Assembly (NCBI GenBank): GCA_018268995.1
Contig: JAFDVL010000005.1
Coordinates: 80,417-144,416, forward strand
DNA from: Acidobacteriota bacterium
Lineage (GTDB): Bacteria > Acidobacteriota > Blastocatellia > RBC074
Length of the DNA: 64,000 bases
Direction: 5' to 3'
A program made the translations under genes and the position numbers. Position 1 is the first letter of the stretch. Each line of letters begins with the position of its first letter. A model generated the notes under the pieces. The model was given only the letters and a program-made list of their open reading frames with translations. It had not been told where the DNA came from and did not search any database. This document shows positions 38,402-46,186 of the stretch, in pieces.

Positions 38402-38426
38402 AGGCAAAAAGCCGCGCTTTTTGCCT
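38402..38426 (+). terminator. GC/A-T hairpin upstream of the MFS gene
   Basis: AGGCAAAAAGC (38402-38412) and GCTTTTTGCCT (38416-38426) form an 11-bp stem with a 3-nt loop directly after the small membrane protein gene. It is a likely terminator or attenuator; the MFS start is 24 nt downstream. Confidence 0.55.
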
Positions 38427-38450
38427 GCCGATTATGTCTAAAGTTCTGTT

Positions 38451-39659
38451 ATGAAAATTTCCCGTGCGCAATGGAACACCCTGTTTGCCGCGCAAGCCGG
38501 ATGGATGCTGGATGCGATGGATGCCATGCTGTATTCCTTTGCGCTGACCACGCTGATGGCGGAATTTGGCCTGAATGGCACACAGGCCGGCAGTGTTGCT
38601 TCGACCACATTATTCACTGCCGCAATTGGCGGCATCGGATTTGGCATCCTGGCTGATCGCATCGGACGTAAGACTTCTCTTTCGCTGACCCTGTTGCTTT
38701 ATTCCGTCGCAAGTGCTGGAACAGCAACGGTAGGATTGATTCCCGTTTCGCCGCTTTTACAACTGATTTTCTGGCGCGGACTGCTGGGCTTTGGAATGGG
38801 CGGCGAATGGGCTTGTGGCGCGGCACTGGTCGCGGAAACCTGGCCTGCCGAAGTACGCGGACGCGCGATTGCGATTATGCAATCTGGTTGGGCGATTGGC
38901 TATATCCTCGCCGCATTGTTGGCGGCGGCGTTTCTGCCTAATTGGCGATTGCTCTTTGTGATCGGACTGTTCCCAGCTCTGCTCACACTCTGGGTGCGGC
39001 GACATGTACCTGAAACGTTGGACGAAGAGCGCAGGAAAAATCCCGCATCGCCGCTGGAAGTATTCAGCCCAGAATTTCGCCGCTTTACTTTACGCGCAGG
39101 CAGTGTGGCAATTTGCGTGTTGATTGCTTACTGGGGAGTGTTCACATGGCTACCTGGCTTTCTGGCTTCTCCGGTTGAAAGAGGCGGTGCTGGAATGAGC
39201 ATCGTCAAAAGCACGTGGTGGATTATTCCGGTGCAAATCGGTGCGTTCTTCGGCTATCTGAGCTTTGGGGTCATTGCGGATTGGCTGGGACGTAAGCCCG
39301 CGTTCATTTTGTATTTGCTCATCACCGCAATTGTTACGCCAATTTATGGATTGAATGCGACGAATCAAGCATTATTGATGACCTTAGGTCCCGTGCTCGG
39401 TTTTTTTGGCTCAGGATATTTCGGCATTTTCGGCGCGATGGTTTCAGAACTGTTTCCGCAACGGATTCGTGCCACCGCGTTAGGCGTGATTTACAACATC
39501 GGGCGCGCCGTTAGCGCAACATCGCCGTGGTTAGTTGGTGCTATCGCTGAGCGCAAAGGTGTGGGCAGCGCGCTCGGCGTGACGTCCTTATTTTTAATTG
39601 CAGGCGCAGTGCTGATGCTGACGTTGCCGGAAACCCGTGGAAAACAACTCGAAGCCTGA
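38451..39659 (+). CDS. MFS transporter (sugar/aromatic-acid/sialate-type symporter)
   Basis: A 402-residue, 12-helix permease. The N-terminal half has WMLDAMDAMLYSFALTTLMAEFGL and the loop-2 motif GILADRIGRKTSLS; GRGLLGFGMGGEWACGAALVAETWPAEVRGRAIAIMQSGWAIG is typical of the metabolite:H+ symporter/SHS families. A repeated loop motif GVIADWLGRKPAFIL opens the second half. The substrate is probably an organic acid or sialate-like sugar, by family only. Confidence 0.84.
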   Translation: MKISRAQWNTLFAAQAGWMLDAMDAMLYSFALTTLMAEFGLNGTQAGSVASTTLFTAAIGGIGFGILADRIGRKTSLSLTLLLYSVASAGTATVGLIPVSPLLQLIFWRGLLGFGMGGEWACGAALVAETWPAEVRGRAIAIMQSGWAIGYILAALLAAAFLPNWRLLFVIGLFPALLTLWVRRHVPETLDEERRKNPASPLEVFSPEFRRFTLRAGSVAICVLIAYWGVFTWLPGFLASPVERGGAGMSIVKSTWWIIPVQIGAFFGYLSFGVIADWLGRKPAFILYLLITAIVTPIYGLNATNQALLMTLGPVLGFFGSGYFGIFGAMVSELFPQRIRATALGVIYNIGRAVSATSPWLVGAIAERKGVGSALGVTSLFLIAGAVLMLTLPETRGKQLEA

Positions 39660-39665
39660 GCAAGC

Positions 39666-39695
39666 TTCGCAATCCATGCTTTTCAGCGGTATAAT
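39666..39695 (+). promoter_or_regulatory. Sigma-70-type promoter for the dinB-like gene
   Basis: A -35-like TTCGCA (39666-39671) and a perfect -10 TATAAT (39690-39695) are spaced 18 bp apart, about 60 nt before the DinB ATG. This is among the best consensus promoters visible in the window. Confidence 0.55.
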
Positions 39696-39755
39696 CTGCG
39701 CCGTCGCAAATCAATTTTCTTTACAGTCAAAACCAAACCAACGAAAGGAAAGTTC

Positions 39756-40223
39756 ATGTCTGCACCCGCATCACATCTTGATCCCTTTATCGCCAACTGG
39801 AATCGCGTTCACAAACAAAGCATTAGCATCATGAAATCCGCTCCCAATGACAAATATGAGTGGAAGCCCGCAGACACAGCGATGCCGCTCGGTGAATTGA
39901 TGAATCATTTATACATTGCCGAATCGTTGTTTATTGATTCAGCGCTGACCGGCGGATTCAAACCAGAAAATCTACCCAAGGCGATTAACAACACCGAAGA
40001 GTTAATTGCGGCCTTCGATCAATTGCACGCAGACGGCGTAGCGAAAATCGCCGCGCTCACGCCAGAGCAAATGAGTGAAACGGTTGCGCCGTTTGGGCCT
40101 GAAAAAGCGATGCCGCGTTCGTTCCTGATGAATGTTATGCTCGAACATGAGATTCACCATCGCGGGCAGCTTTACACATATTTGCGCATTCTCGGATGTG
40201 AATGCCCGCCGCTATTTGGCTAG
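39756..40223 (+). CDS. DinB-family (damage-inducible, four-helix bundle) protein
   Basis: A 155-residue protein of the DinB/YfiT metal-binding four-helix family. Landmarks are WNRVHKQSISIMKSAPNDKYEWKPADTAMPLGELMNHLYIAESLFID (first metal His) and LMNVMLEHEIHHRGQLYTYLRILG (His-x3-His pair, the DinB signature). Relatives include thiol transferases and many uncharacterised members. RBS AAAGGAAAG precedes the ATG. It is not the E. coli DNA polymerase IV. Confidence 0.85.
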   Translation: MSAPASHLDPFIANWNRVHKQSISIMKSAPNDKYEWKPADTAMPLGELMNHLYIAESLFIDSALTGGFKPENLPKAINNTEELIAAFDQLHADGVAKIAALTPEQMSETVAPFGPEKAMPRSFLMNVMLEHEIHHRGQLYTYLRILGCECPPLFG

Positions 40224-40230
40224 AAAATCC

Positions 40231-40334
40231 ACAGACAGGATTGACAAGATTTTTACAGGATTGACAGGAGAGCGAATTTATACCGCGTAATCATCCTGTA
40301 AATCTTGTTCTTAAATCTTGTCAATCCTGTCTGT
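40231..40334. repeat. 104-bp palindromic element with 22-bp perfect terminal inverted repeats
   Basis: The left end 40231-40252 and right end 40313-40334 are exact reverse complements (core ACAGACAGGATTGACAAGAT). A second ACAGGATTGACAGGA follows the left arm, and ATCCTGTAAATCTTGTTC precedes the right. The same 40-nt unit recurs around the GxxExxY gene at 41831 and 42238. It lies between the DinB stop and the alkyltransferase-like ATG, so it may also act as a hairpin in the mRNA. Confidence 0.82.
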
Positions 40335-40350
40335 TTTTTTGGGCAATACG

Positions 40351-40758
40351 ATGGCAAAAAACATTATCGGCAATGCCGTAAAAAACCGACCACAGGATGA
40401 TCCCAGCTTCCGCGAACGAGCGTACGAATTGGTGATGCGCATTCCGGCAGGTCGTGTGATGAGCTATGGCCTGGTCGCGCGCGTGCTGGGCGTCGGCTAC
40501 GATGCACGTGCGATTGGCAACATTATGTACGCGACACCGGACGATGGGCGCAACATTCCGTGGCATCGCGTCATCAATTCGCAAGGTGGTTGTTCGACTG
40601 CTGGGCAGACGTCCCCGCCCGATTTGCAACAACGACTGCTCGAAGGCGAAGGTATCGTTTTCAACGACAAAGGCAAATGCGACATCGAAAAGTATCTGTG
40701 GACACCATCCGAATACGAAGCCGAAGCGGCGAGCGCAAATCAACCGAATCTGTTTTGA
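40351..40758 (+). CDS. Alkyltransferase-like (ATL) DNA-repair protein, MGMT family
   Basis: The ATG at 40351 is preferred; a TTG 33 nt upstream would start inside the palindromic element. The 135-residue protein has the MGMT DNA-binding HTH region (FRERAYELVMRIPAGRVMSYGLVARVLGVGYDARAIGNIM). Where catalytic MGMT has PCHRV it has IPWHRVINSQG: the alkyl-acceptor Cys is Trp. This substitution defines ATL proteins, which bind O6-alkylguanine and hand it to nucleotide excision repair. Confidence 0.85.
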   Translation: MAKNIIGNAVKNRPQDDPSFRERAYELVMRIPAGRVMSYGLVARVLGVGYDARAIGNIMYATPDDGRNIPWHRVINSQGGCSTAGQTSPPDLQQRLLEGEGIVFNDKGKCDIEKYLWTPSEYEAEAASANQPNLF

Positions 40759-40767
40759 GAAACGACT

Positions 40768-41166
40768 ATGGAAAACAAACCTACGCCCTATCAAGTTGCG
40801 AAGCCAACTTATTCTGTTGCGCATCACATGGTCACAACTGCATTTGAATTGCCCGGCTTTCGCATCGTACGCAATCTCGGCGTTGTGCGCGGCATCACAG
40901 TGCGCTCGCGTTCGGTCTTCGGCACACTTGGCGGAACGCTGCAAACATTGGTCGGTGGCAATATTTCGTTGTTCACGCAACTCTGCGAAAGAGCGCGCGA
41001 AGAAGCGTTTGAAATCATGATTCAGCATGCGTCAGAAATCGGCGCGAATGGAATCATCGGCGCACGCTACGATGCCAACGAACTCATGAGCGGCGTAACC
41101 GAAGTGCTGGCATATGGCACGGCTGTGATCGTGCAGCCGCTTGAATCGTCAAGCTACCAACAATAA
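40768..41166 (+). CDS. YbjQ-family (DUF74) protein
   Basis: A 132-residue protein containing the YbjQ core: [89 protein letters not shown]. The fold assembles into a pentameric ring and is sometimes called heavy-metal-binding, without firm function. The N-terminal about 35 residues are not conserved. It starts 9 nt after the ATL stop and ends 9 nt before the YceI start, so the three form a tight operon. Confidence 0.87.
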   Translation: MENKPTPYQVAKPTYSVAHHMVTTAFELPGFRIVRNLGVVRGITVRSRSVFGTLGGTLQTLVGGNISLFTQLCERAREEAFEIMIQHASEIGANGIIGARYDANELMSGVTEVLAYGTAVIVQPLESSSYQQ

Positions 41167-41175
41167 ACGCATGCC

Positions 41176-41832
41176 ATGAAACGCTGTCTCTCACACTTTC
41201 TCCTGCTGTTGTTTCTGCTTTTCGTTCAGGGTGCGTCCCCGGCACAGCGGAATAAAGCGCCGAAAAAGCCGATCAATATGGCAGCCAAAACATACTCCTT
41301 TTCCGCCGCGCAAAGCCAATTAACGCTCACGCTAATTCAAGAGGGAATGTTGCGCAAAATTCACCCGACTCATACCGTCGGCGTCAAAGGCTTCACAGGG
41401 CGGATTCAATTGCCCGCCGATGAGAGCAAAGCATTCGCCGAACTTGACGCCGAAGCGAAGTCATTCGTCAATATTGACAAGAGCATGAGCGATTTTGAGC
41501 GCAGCGGTTTTCACAAAGTTTTGCACGAAGAAGTGCTGGCGAGTGCAAAACATCCGACGATCAAATTTCGTTCGGTTTCCACCAGCAACGTGCAAAAAAA
41601 TGGCGACAATCGAAGCTTCACGTTACACGGCGATCTGACGTTGCGTGGCGTCACCAAGCGCGTCGCGTTCCCCGTCAAAGTCACGATCAATGGCAATCAA
41701 TTACGCGCGACGGGTGAAGAAAACATCAAGCAAACCGACTTCGGCATCACGCCGTATTCTGGTGGACTCGGCACAATCAAAATTGGCGATCAATTGAAAG
41801 TGAGCTTTGTGATTGTGGCAACGGGGAATTAG
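41176..41832 (+). CDS. YceI-family periplasmic lipid-binding protein
   Basis: A 218-residue protein with a signal peptide (FLLLLFLLFVQGASPAQ). The lipocalin-like YceI domain reads YSFSAAQSQLTLTLIQEGMLRKIHPTHTVGVKGFTGRIQLP ... KHPTIKFRSVSTSN ... FTLHGDLTLRGVTKRVAFPVKVTING ... TDFGITPYSGGLGTIKIGDQLKVSFVIVA. The motif LTLRGVTKxVxFPV is diagnostic. YceI proteins bind isoprenoids or fatty-acid amides; the ligand here is unknown. Confidence 0.9.
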   Translation: MKRCLSHFLLLLFLLFVQGASPAQRNKAPKKPINMAAKTYSFSAAQSQLTLTLIQEGMLRKIHPTHTVGVKGFTGRIQLPADESKAFAELDAEAKSFVNIDKSMSDFERSGFHKVLHEEVLASAKHPTIKFRSVSTSNVQKNGDNRSFTLHGDLTLRGVTKRVAFPVKVTINGNQLRATGEENIKQTDFGITPYSGGLGTIKIGDQLKVSFVIVATGN

Positions 41833-41846
41833 ACAGGATTGACAAG
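41831..41846 (+). repeat. Left inverted repeat flanking the GxxExxY gene
   Basis: AGACAGGATTGACAAG, overlapping the YceI stop codon, is the reverse complement (15 of 16) of CTTGTTAATCCTGTCT at 42262-42277. Together they bracket the GxxExxY gene. The sequence is the core of the 104-bp element at 40231. Confidence 0.78.
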
Positions 41847-41853
41847 GTAAGGA

Positions 41854-42279
41854 ATGGGTATGACGGATAATGAATTGACTCAAATTATTATCAATTGTGC
41901 GTATAAAGTTCACCGCACATTAGGGGCCGGGTTCCTGGAAAAAGTGTATGAGAATGCACACCGCATCAAAATGACGAAAGCGGGACTGAAAGTTCAGCAA
42001 CAACATCCTATCAAGGTGTTTTTTGAAGGCGAGATTGTTGGTGATTACATCGTTGATTTGTGGGTTGAAGAGAGAATTATTGTCGAACTTAAAGCCGTTC
42101 AATCCTTGACCAAAGAACATGAAATCCAATTGGTCAACTACCTAACCGCAACCAAAGTTGACACTGGTCTTCTCATCAACTTTGGAGCTTCAGCTGTTAA
42201 GGTTCGCCGAAAATTCCGTGATTACAAGCCAAATCATAATCCTGTCAATCCTGTAAAAAATCTTGTTAATCCTGTCTAA
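41854..42279 (+). CDS. GxxExxY protein embedded in an interspersed repeat
   Basis: A 141-residue protein with the family-naming motif in HRTLGAGFLEKVYENA (GxxExxY), and a PD-(D/E)XK-like core: VGDYIVDLWVEERIIVELKAVQSL. The body ends KFRDYKP; the last 14 residues (NHNPVNPVKNLVNPV) are translated from the flanking repeat, so the stop lies in the repeat itself. The biological function of the family is unknown. The gene is bracketed by inverted copies of the repeat core and interrupts an otherwise tight operon. Confidence 0.85.
   Translation: MGMTDNELTQIIINCAYKVHRTLGAGFLEKVYENAHRIKMTKAGLKVQQQHPIKVFFEGEIVGDYIVDLWVEERIIVELKAVQSLTKEHEIQLVNYLTATKVDTGLLINFGASAVKVRRKFRDYKPNHNPVNPVKNLVNPV
42238..42277 (-). 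repeat. Right 40-nt interspersed repeat unit at the end of the GxxExxY gene
   Basis: A reverse-orientation unit (AATCCTGTCAATCCTG ... CTTGTTAATCCTGTCT). Its reverse complement matches 40233-40270 at about 36 of 39 positions with a single-base indel. It encodes the C-terminal tail and stop of the GxxExxY protein. Confidence 0.78.
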
Positions 42280-42293
42280 GTTTTGAGGTGTTT

Positions 42294-43859
42294 ATGGCAC
42301 AACCACTCCGACTCGAACCACGACCTGTCATTGAAATTCATAGCCCGGCAACACTCAACAAAATCGGCGAAGTTACGATTGATGCTGCTGCCGATGTGCG
42401 TGCGGCAATTGCAACAGCGCGCGCCGCCTTTCGCCAATGGAGTACGTTGGATTTCAAGCAGCGTGCGAACGTGCTTCTCTCCGCACGCGATTTATTGCTC
42501 GCGCGACAAGAAGACATCATCCAAACCATCTGCGCCGAAAACGGCAAGCCACGGATGGAAGCAATCTCCGAGTTTTTCTACGTCTGCGATGTCATCACAT
42601 TTTATGCGAAGCAGGCCAAACGCTTTCTCAAACCCGAACGTGTCACGCCGCATTTGCTGCGCAACAAGAAAGTCGCGGTGCATTACGAACCGCGCGGCGT
42701 GATCGGCTTAATTACGCCCTGGAACTTTCCGTTCATTCTCACGATTGGTGAAGCGATTCCGGCGTTGATGGCGGGCAATGCGGTGGTGATCAAGCCTTCG
42801 GAATGGACGCCGCTGATTGCGAAACTCGGCTGCGAGATTTTGCAGCAGGCATTCACAAAGGCAGGCTTGCCCGCCGAGATTTTGCAGGTCGTGAATGGCT
42901 ACGGTGAAACGGGCGGTGCGCTCGTGGACGAGGCCGATATGATCGCGTTCACGGGCAGCGTGAATACAGGCAAACGCATTGCCGAGCGCGCGGCGAAACG
43001 CTTGATTCCGGTCAGCCTCGAACTCGGCGGAAAAGACCCGATGATTGTGTGTCGGGATGCCGATGTTGAGCGCGCGGCGAATGCAGCGGTGTGGGGCGCG
43101 TTCACGAATTCTGGGCAGGTTTGCATTTCAGTGGAGCGCGTGTATGTGGACGAATCCATTGCGGATGAATTCACGAAACGGGTCGTCGAAAAAACCAAAC
43201 AACTGCGGCAGGGAATTGACGAAAAGAATTCCGAGCAACGCGTGGACGTTGGCGCGATGACATTCCCGCGCCAGATCGAAACGGTCGAAGATCACGTCAA
43301 CGACGCCAAAGCACACGGCGCAACGATCTTGACTGGCGGACAACGCAATCCAAATCTGTCCGGTCGCTTTTACGAGCCAACGGTGCTCGCCAACGTAGAT
43401 CATTCGATGAAAATCATGACCGAAGAAACTTTCGGCCCTGTCCTGCCAATTATGCGCGTCAAGAACGAAGACGAAGCATTGCGGCTGGCGAATGATTCGA
43501 TTTACGGCCTGAATGCCAGCGTCTGGACAAAAGATAAAACTAAAGGCGAACGCCTTGCAGCGCAGGTTGAAGCGGGTATGATCTGTGTTAATGATGTGCT
43601 GGTTGGGTTTGCGGTAACAGATGCCCCTTCAGGCGGTTTGAAAGAAAGTGGTATTGGTAAACGACACGGGGCGCATGGCATTCGACGGTTCTGCCATGAA
43701 CAGGTTATCATCACAGATCGCTTCGGATTAAAACGCGAAATGATTTGGTATCCATATACTGCACAGACAGAACGTCTGATGCTGCGCGTGCTGGGTGCGC
43801 TTTTCTCAACCCGGCTTTCGCAAAAATTGAAAGCATTACTTGGAGATAAAAATAAATGA
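42294..43859 (+). CDS. NAD(P)-dependent aldehyde dehydrogenase (long-chain type)
   Basis: A 521-residue protein from ATG 42294 (GAGG upstream). It has the cofactor motif TPWNFPFILTIGEAIPALMAGNAVVIKPSEWTP, the catalytic Glu in SLELGGKDPMIV, and the catalytic Cys in NSGQVCISVERVYV. The C-terminus is extended by about 45 residues (FGLKREMIWYPYT ... RLSQKLKALLGDKNK) with an amphipathic or membrane-binding look, as in fatty-aldehyde dehydrogenases. Its stop overlaps the radical-SAM start (ATGA), so the two enzymes are coupled. A lipid-derived aldehyde is the favoured substrate by inference. Confidence 0.88.
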   Translation: MAQPLRLEPRPVIEIHSPATLNKIGEVTIDAAADVRAAIATARAAFRQWSTLDFKQRANVLLSARDLLLARQEDIIQTICAENGKPRMEAISEFFYVCDVITFYAKQAKRFLKPERVTPHLLRNKKVAVHYEPRGVIGLITPWNFPFILTIGEAIPALMAGNAVVIKPSEWTPLIAKLGCEILQQAFTKAGLPAEILQVVNGYGETGGALVDEADMIAFTGSVNTGKRIAERAAKRLIPVSLELGGKDPMIVCRDADVERAANAAVWGAFTNSGQVCISVERVYVDESIADEFTKRVVEKTKQLRQGIDEKNSEQRVDVGAMTFPRQIETVEDHVNDAKAHGATILTGGQRNPNLSGRFYEPTVLANVDHSMKIMTEETFGPVLPIMRVKNEDEALRLANDSIYGLNASVWTKDKTKGERLAAQVEAGMICVNDVLVGFAVTDAPSGGLKESGIGKRHGAHGIRRFCHEQVIITDRFGLKREMIWYPYTAQTERLMLRVLGALFSTRLSQKLKALLGDKNK

Positions 43860-45676
43860 CAACCGAAAACACTCAGACGACGGAAGCTCCGCCAAAAGCT
43901 CCCATTGACGGCGGCAAACTGATCGTTCTGACTGCCCCGTTGACCGAAATCATTGACCATGCTGGATACTTCATTCAAATGAGCATGGCGTCGTTGCCGA
44001 TTTGGTTGGAAGGTATCCTCAACAAAAAATATCCCGAATGGCGCAACGTCGAATACAACGCGGACGGCTCGGCGAAATACATGCCTGCGGGCATTCGCCT
44101 CGTTGAGGCTTCGTTGCTCAGGCAATACAGCAAAGACGATTTAGTCTGCTGCTATCCGCAGGACGCGCACAAATTCATCGGGCCGAACACGCGCGTCGTG
44201 GCGATTTCCACGCACAATCCGCTCGGCGTCACGTTTGCGGCGGGTGTTTACACTTCGATCTTTGGCTCCTCGCGCGAACCGATCAATTCGCATTACTCGA
44301 AAGAATTGTTTGCGGACATCAAAGCCAATCCGTTTCGCAGCAACTTCAAAGTGATCGTTGGCGGCAGCGGCGGCTGGCAGATCATTCAAACCAACAGCTA
44401 CGAAGAACTCAGCATTGATTGTGTGGTCGAAGGTCGCAGTGAATCTACGGACACGCTGGATTTGTTTGCCAAAGCGATTCGCGGCGAAGAGTTGCCGAAG
44501 CAAGTTGATGTCGTGCATCCGAAAGACCGCGATGCATTTTTGTTCCCCGATAAGCGCACGACGTTTGGCGTGGTCGAAATGACGACGGGTTGCGGACGGC
44601 GCTGTCAATTTTGTGTGCCGGATTTGAACCCGCAAATTGACATGCCGAAAGATAAGATTATGGGCGCGGTGCGCGCGAACGTGCGCGACGGCAACAAACA
44701 GATTTCGCTCGCCACCGAAGATATGTTCATTTGGGGGCAGGTTCACACGGATATTCCGTTTTACTTCCCAAACCGCGAAGCCTTGTTAGATTTGTATTCC
44801 GAAATCGTCAACACGCCTGGCGTCGAACAGCACGTCCTGAGCCATTCGACGATTGCGCCTGCGGTCGTGGATCCGCTGCTTATCAAAAAGCTGTCCGAAC
44901 TGCTGCTCGATAAAAGCCCGATTCACTTGCCGTATTTGAGTTCGCATCCGAAGAAAAAAGCGTTGACGCCGCTGATCGGACTCGAAACTGGTTCCGTCTC
45001 AATGGCAAAGAAAATTATGCCGAGCAAAGGCATTCCATTTCAGACCGAAGATTGGCCGAGCGTCTTTATCAACGGCTTGCAAGTGCTGAACGAAAACAAT
45101 TGGTTCCCAGCAGTCACATTGATTGTTGGCAATCCCGGCGAAACCGATGAAGATGTGCAGGCAACGTTGGATTTGATCTACGAGGTCGAGCGGCGCGGAT
45201 TGTTCGCGTTTTTCATTCCTTCGATTTTCACGCCGCTGCACGACACACGGATGCAGGACAAAAAAGGCGTGACCGAGACGCGGCAACTGACGCCGCTGCA
45301 ATGGCAGTTGATGATGAAATGCTGGAAGATGAATCTGCGTCCTGGCCAATACAGTTGGTGGGCCCCGACCGCGTGGCGGTTGGGGGCGCTCGGATTGTGG
45401 GCGTGGAAGCTGCGCAAAATTAACGGCAAAAGCTTCACGTGGCCGCTGTTCATGTTCGCCAGCGCTCTGCCGGAAAAAATCATGGCGAAGCTCGGCAAAA
45501 TTTATTATGGCAAACCGCTCAAGGTGAAATCGCGCAAGGAACTGCTCGCCACGATTCGCCCGAATCAGCAGAAGTTTTTGCGCGCCGACAACGGGGATTT
45601 GCCCGATGGCTGGCAGCCGTATCAACCGACGAAAGTTGCGGACATCATCGGCGCAGACATTGCTGCCGCGTCCTAA
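43856..45676 (+). CDS. B12-binding-domain radical SAM protein
   Basis: A 606-residue protein. The N-terminal about 200 residues resemble a cobalamin-binding Rossmann domain (RLVEASLLRQYSKDDLVCCYPQDAHKFIGPNTRVVAISTHNPLG ... KVIVGGSGGWQI), without the canonical DxHxxG lower-ligand motif. The radical-SAM core has the cluster motif TTGCGRRCQFC (CxxxCxxC, about residues 245-252), then GNKQISLATEDMFIWG, GLETGSV and VGNPGETDEDVQATL. The C-terminal 120 residues contain a hydrophobic Trp-rich stretch. Such enzymes perform difficult C-C bond formation or methylation, often on lipids. The coupled aldehyde dehydrogenase and nearby P450 suggest membrane-lipid chemistry. Confidence 0.85.
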   Translation: MTTENTQTTEAPPKAPIDGGKLIVLTAPLTEIIDHAGYFIQMSMASLPIWLEGILNKKYPEWRNVEYNADGSAKYMPAGIRLVEASLLRQYSKDDLVCCYPQDAHKFIGPNTRVVAISTHNPLGVTFAAGVYTSIFGSSREPINSHYSKELFADIKANPFRSNFKVIVGGSGGWQIIQTNSYEELSIDCVVEGRSESTDTLDLFAKAIRGEELPKQVDVVHPKDRDAFLFPDKRTTFGVVEMTTGCGRRCQFCVPDLNPQIDMPKDKIMGAVRANVRDGNKQISLATEDMFIWGQVHTDIPFYFPNREALLDLYSEIVNTPGVEQHVLSHSTIAPAVVDPLLIKKLSELLLDKSPIHLPYLSSHPKKKALTPLIGLETGSVSMAKKIMPSKGIPFQTEDWPSVFINGLQVLNENNWFPAVTLIVGNPGETDEDVQATLDLIYEVERRGLFAFFIPSIFTPLHDTRMQDKKGVTETRQLTPLQWQLMMKCWKMNLRPGQYSWWAPTAWRLGALGLWAWKLRKINGKSFTWPLFMFASALPEKIMAKLGKIYYGKPLKVKSRKELLATIRPNQQKFLRADNGDLPDGWQPYQPTKVADIIGADIAAAS

Positions 45677-45680
45677 AATC

Positions 45681-46127
45681 ATGAGCCTGAAAATTACTCC
45701 CGCTGAAGCCACCGACATTGATTTGTTGGTGGTTTTCATGCGGGATTTTTACGAGCACGAAGCGTTGCAGTTTGACGAGGAAGTTGCTCGTCGTGCGTTG
45801 CAACAGTTGATCGGGAATCAATTCTTTGGGCATGTTTTCCTGATGGAAATCGCAGGCGAAAAAATCGGCTATACGGTTTTGACGTTCGGCTTTAGTCTGG
45901 AATTTCATGGGCGCGATGCTTTCGTAGATGAATTGCACATTTGCGAAAGTCATCGTGGACGCGGCCTTGGCAAGCAGGCGTTGGAATTTCTTGCTGACGT
46001 TTGTCGCACGGAAGGCATCGCTGCGTTGCATCTGGAAGTCGAGCGGGTCAATACGATTGCCCAGAAGGTCTATCGCCAACAGGGCTTCAAGGATCACGAC
46101 CGCTATTTGCTGACGAAGTGGGTTTGA
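45681..46127 (+). CDS. GNAT-family N-acetyltransferase
   Basis: The start is ATG 45681, 4 nt after the radical-SAM stop; an upstream in-frame Met would lie inside that gene. The 148-residue acetyltransferase has the acetyl-CoA loop CESHRGRGLGKQALEFLADVCRTEGIAALHLEVERVNTIAQKVYRQQGF. The N-terminus (ITPAEATDIDLLVVFMRDFYEHEAL) resembles small-molecule or amino-acid acetyltransferases. It is placed in the operon between the radical-SAM and P450 genes; the substrate is unknown. Confidence 0.82.
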   Translation: MSLKITPAEATDIDLLVVFMRDFYEHEALQFDEEVARRALQQLIGNQFFGHVFLMEIAGEKIGYTVLTFGFSLEFHGRDAFVDELHICESHRGRGLGKQALEFLADVCRTEGIAALHLEVERVNTIAQKVYRQQGFKDHDRYLLTKWV

Positions 46128-46186
46128 GGTTGGCAATTTGAAACACCGAGTTCAGAATTAAGCCGCCCCAAATCCAACCTTCCACT

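Noticed and set aside
45606..45680. GNAT start upstream, inside the radical-SAM gene
   Set aside because: The added residues are out of family; ATG 45681 directly after the radical-SAM stop gives the expected N-terminus.
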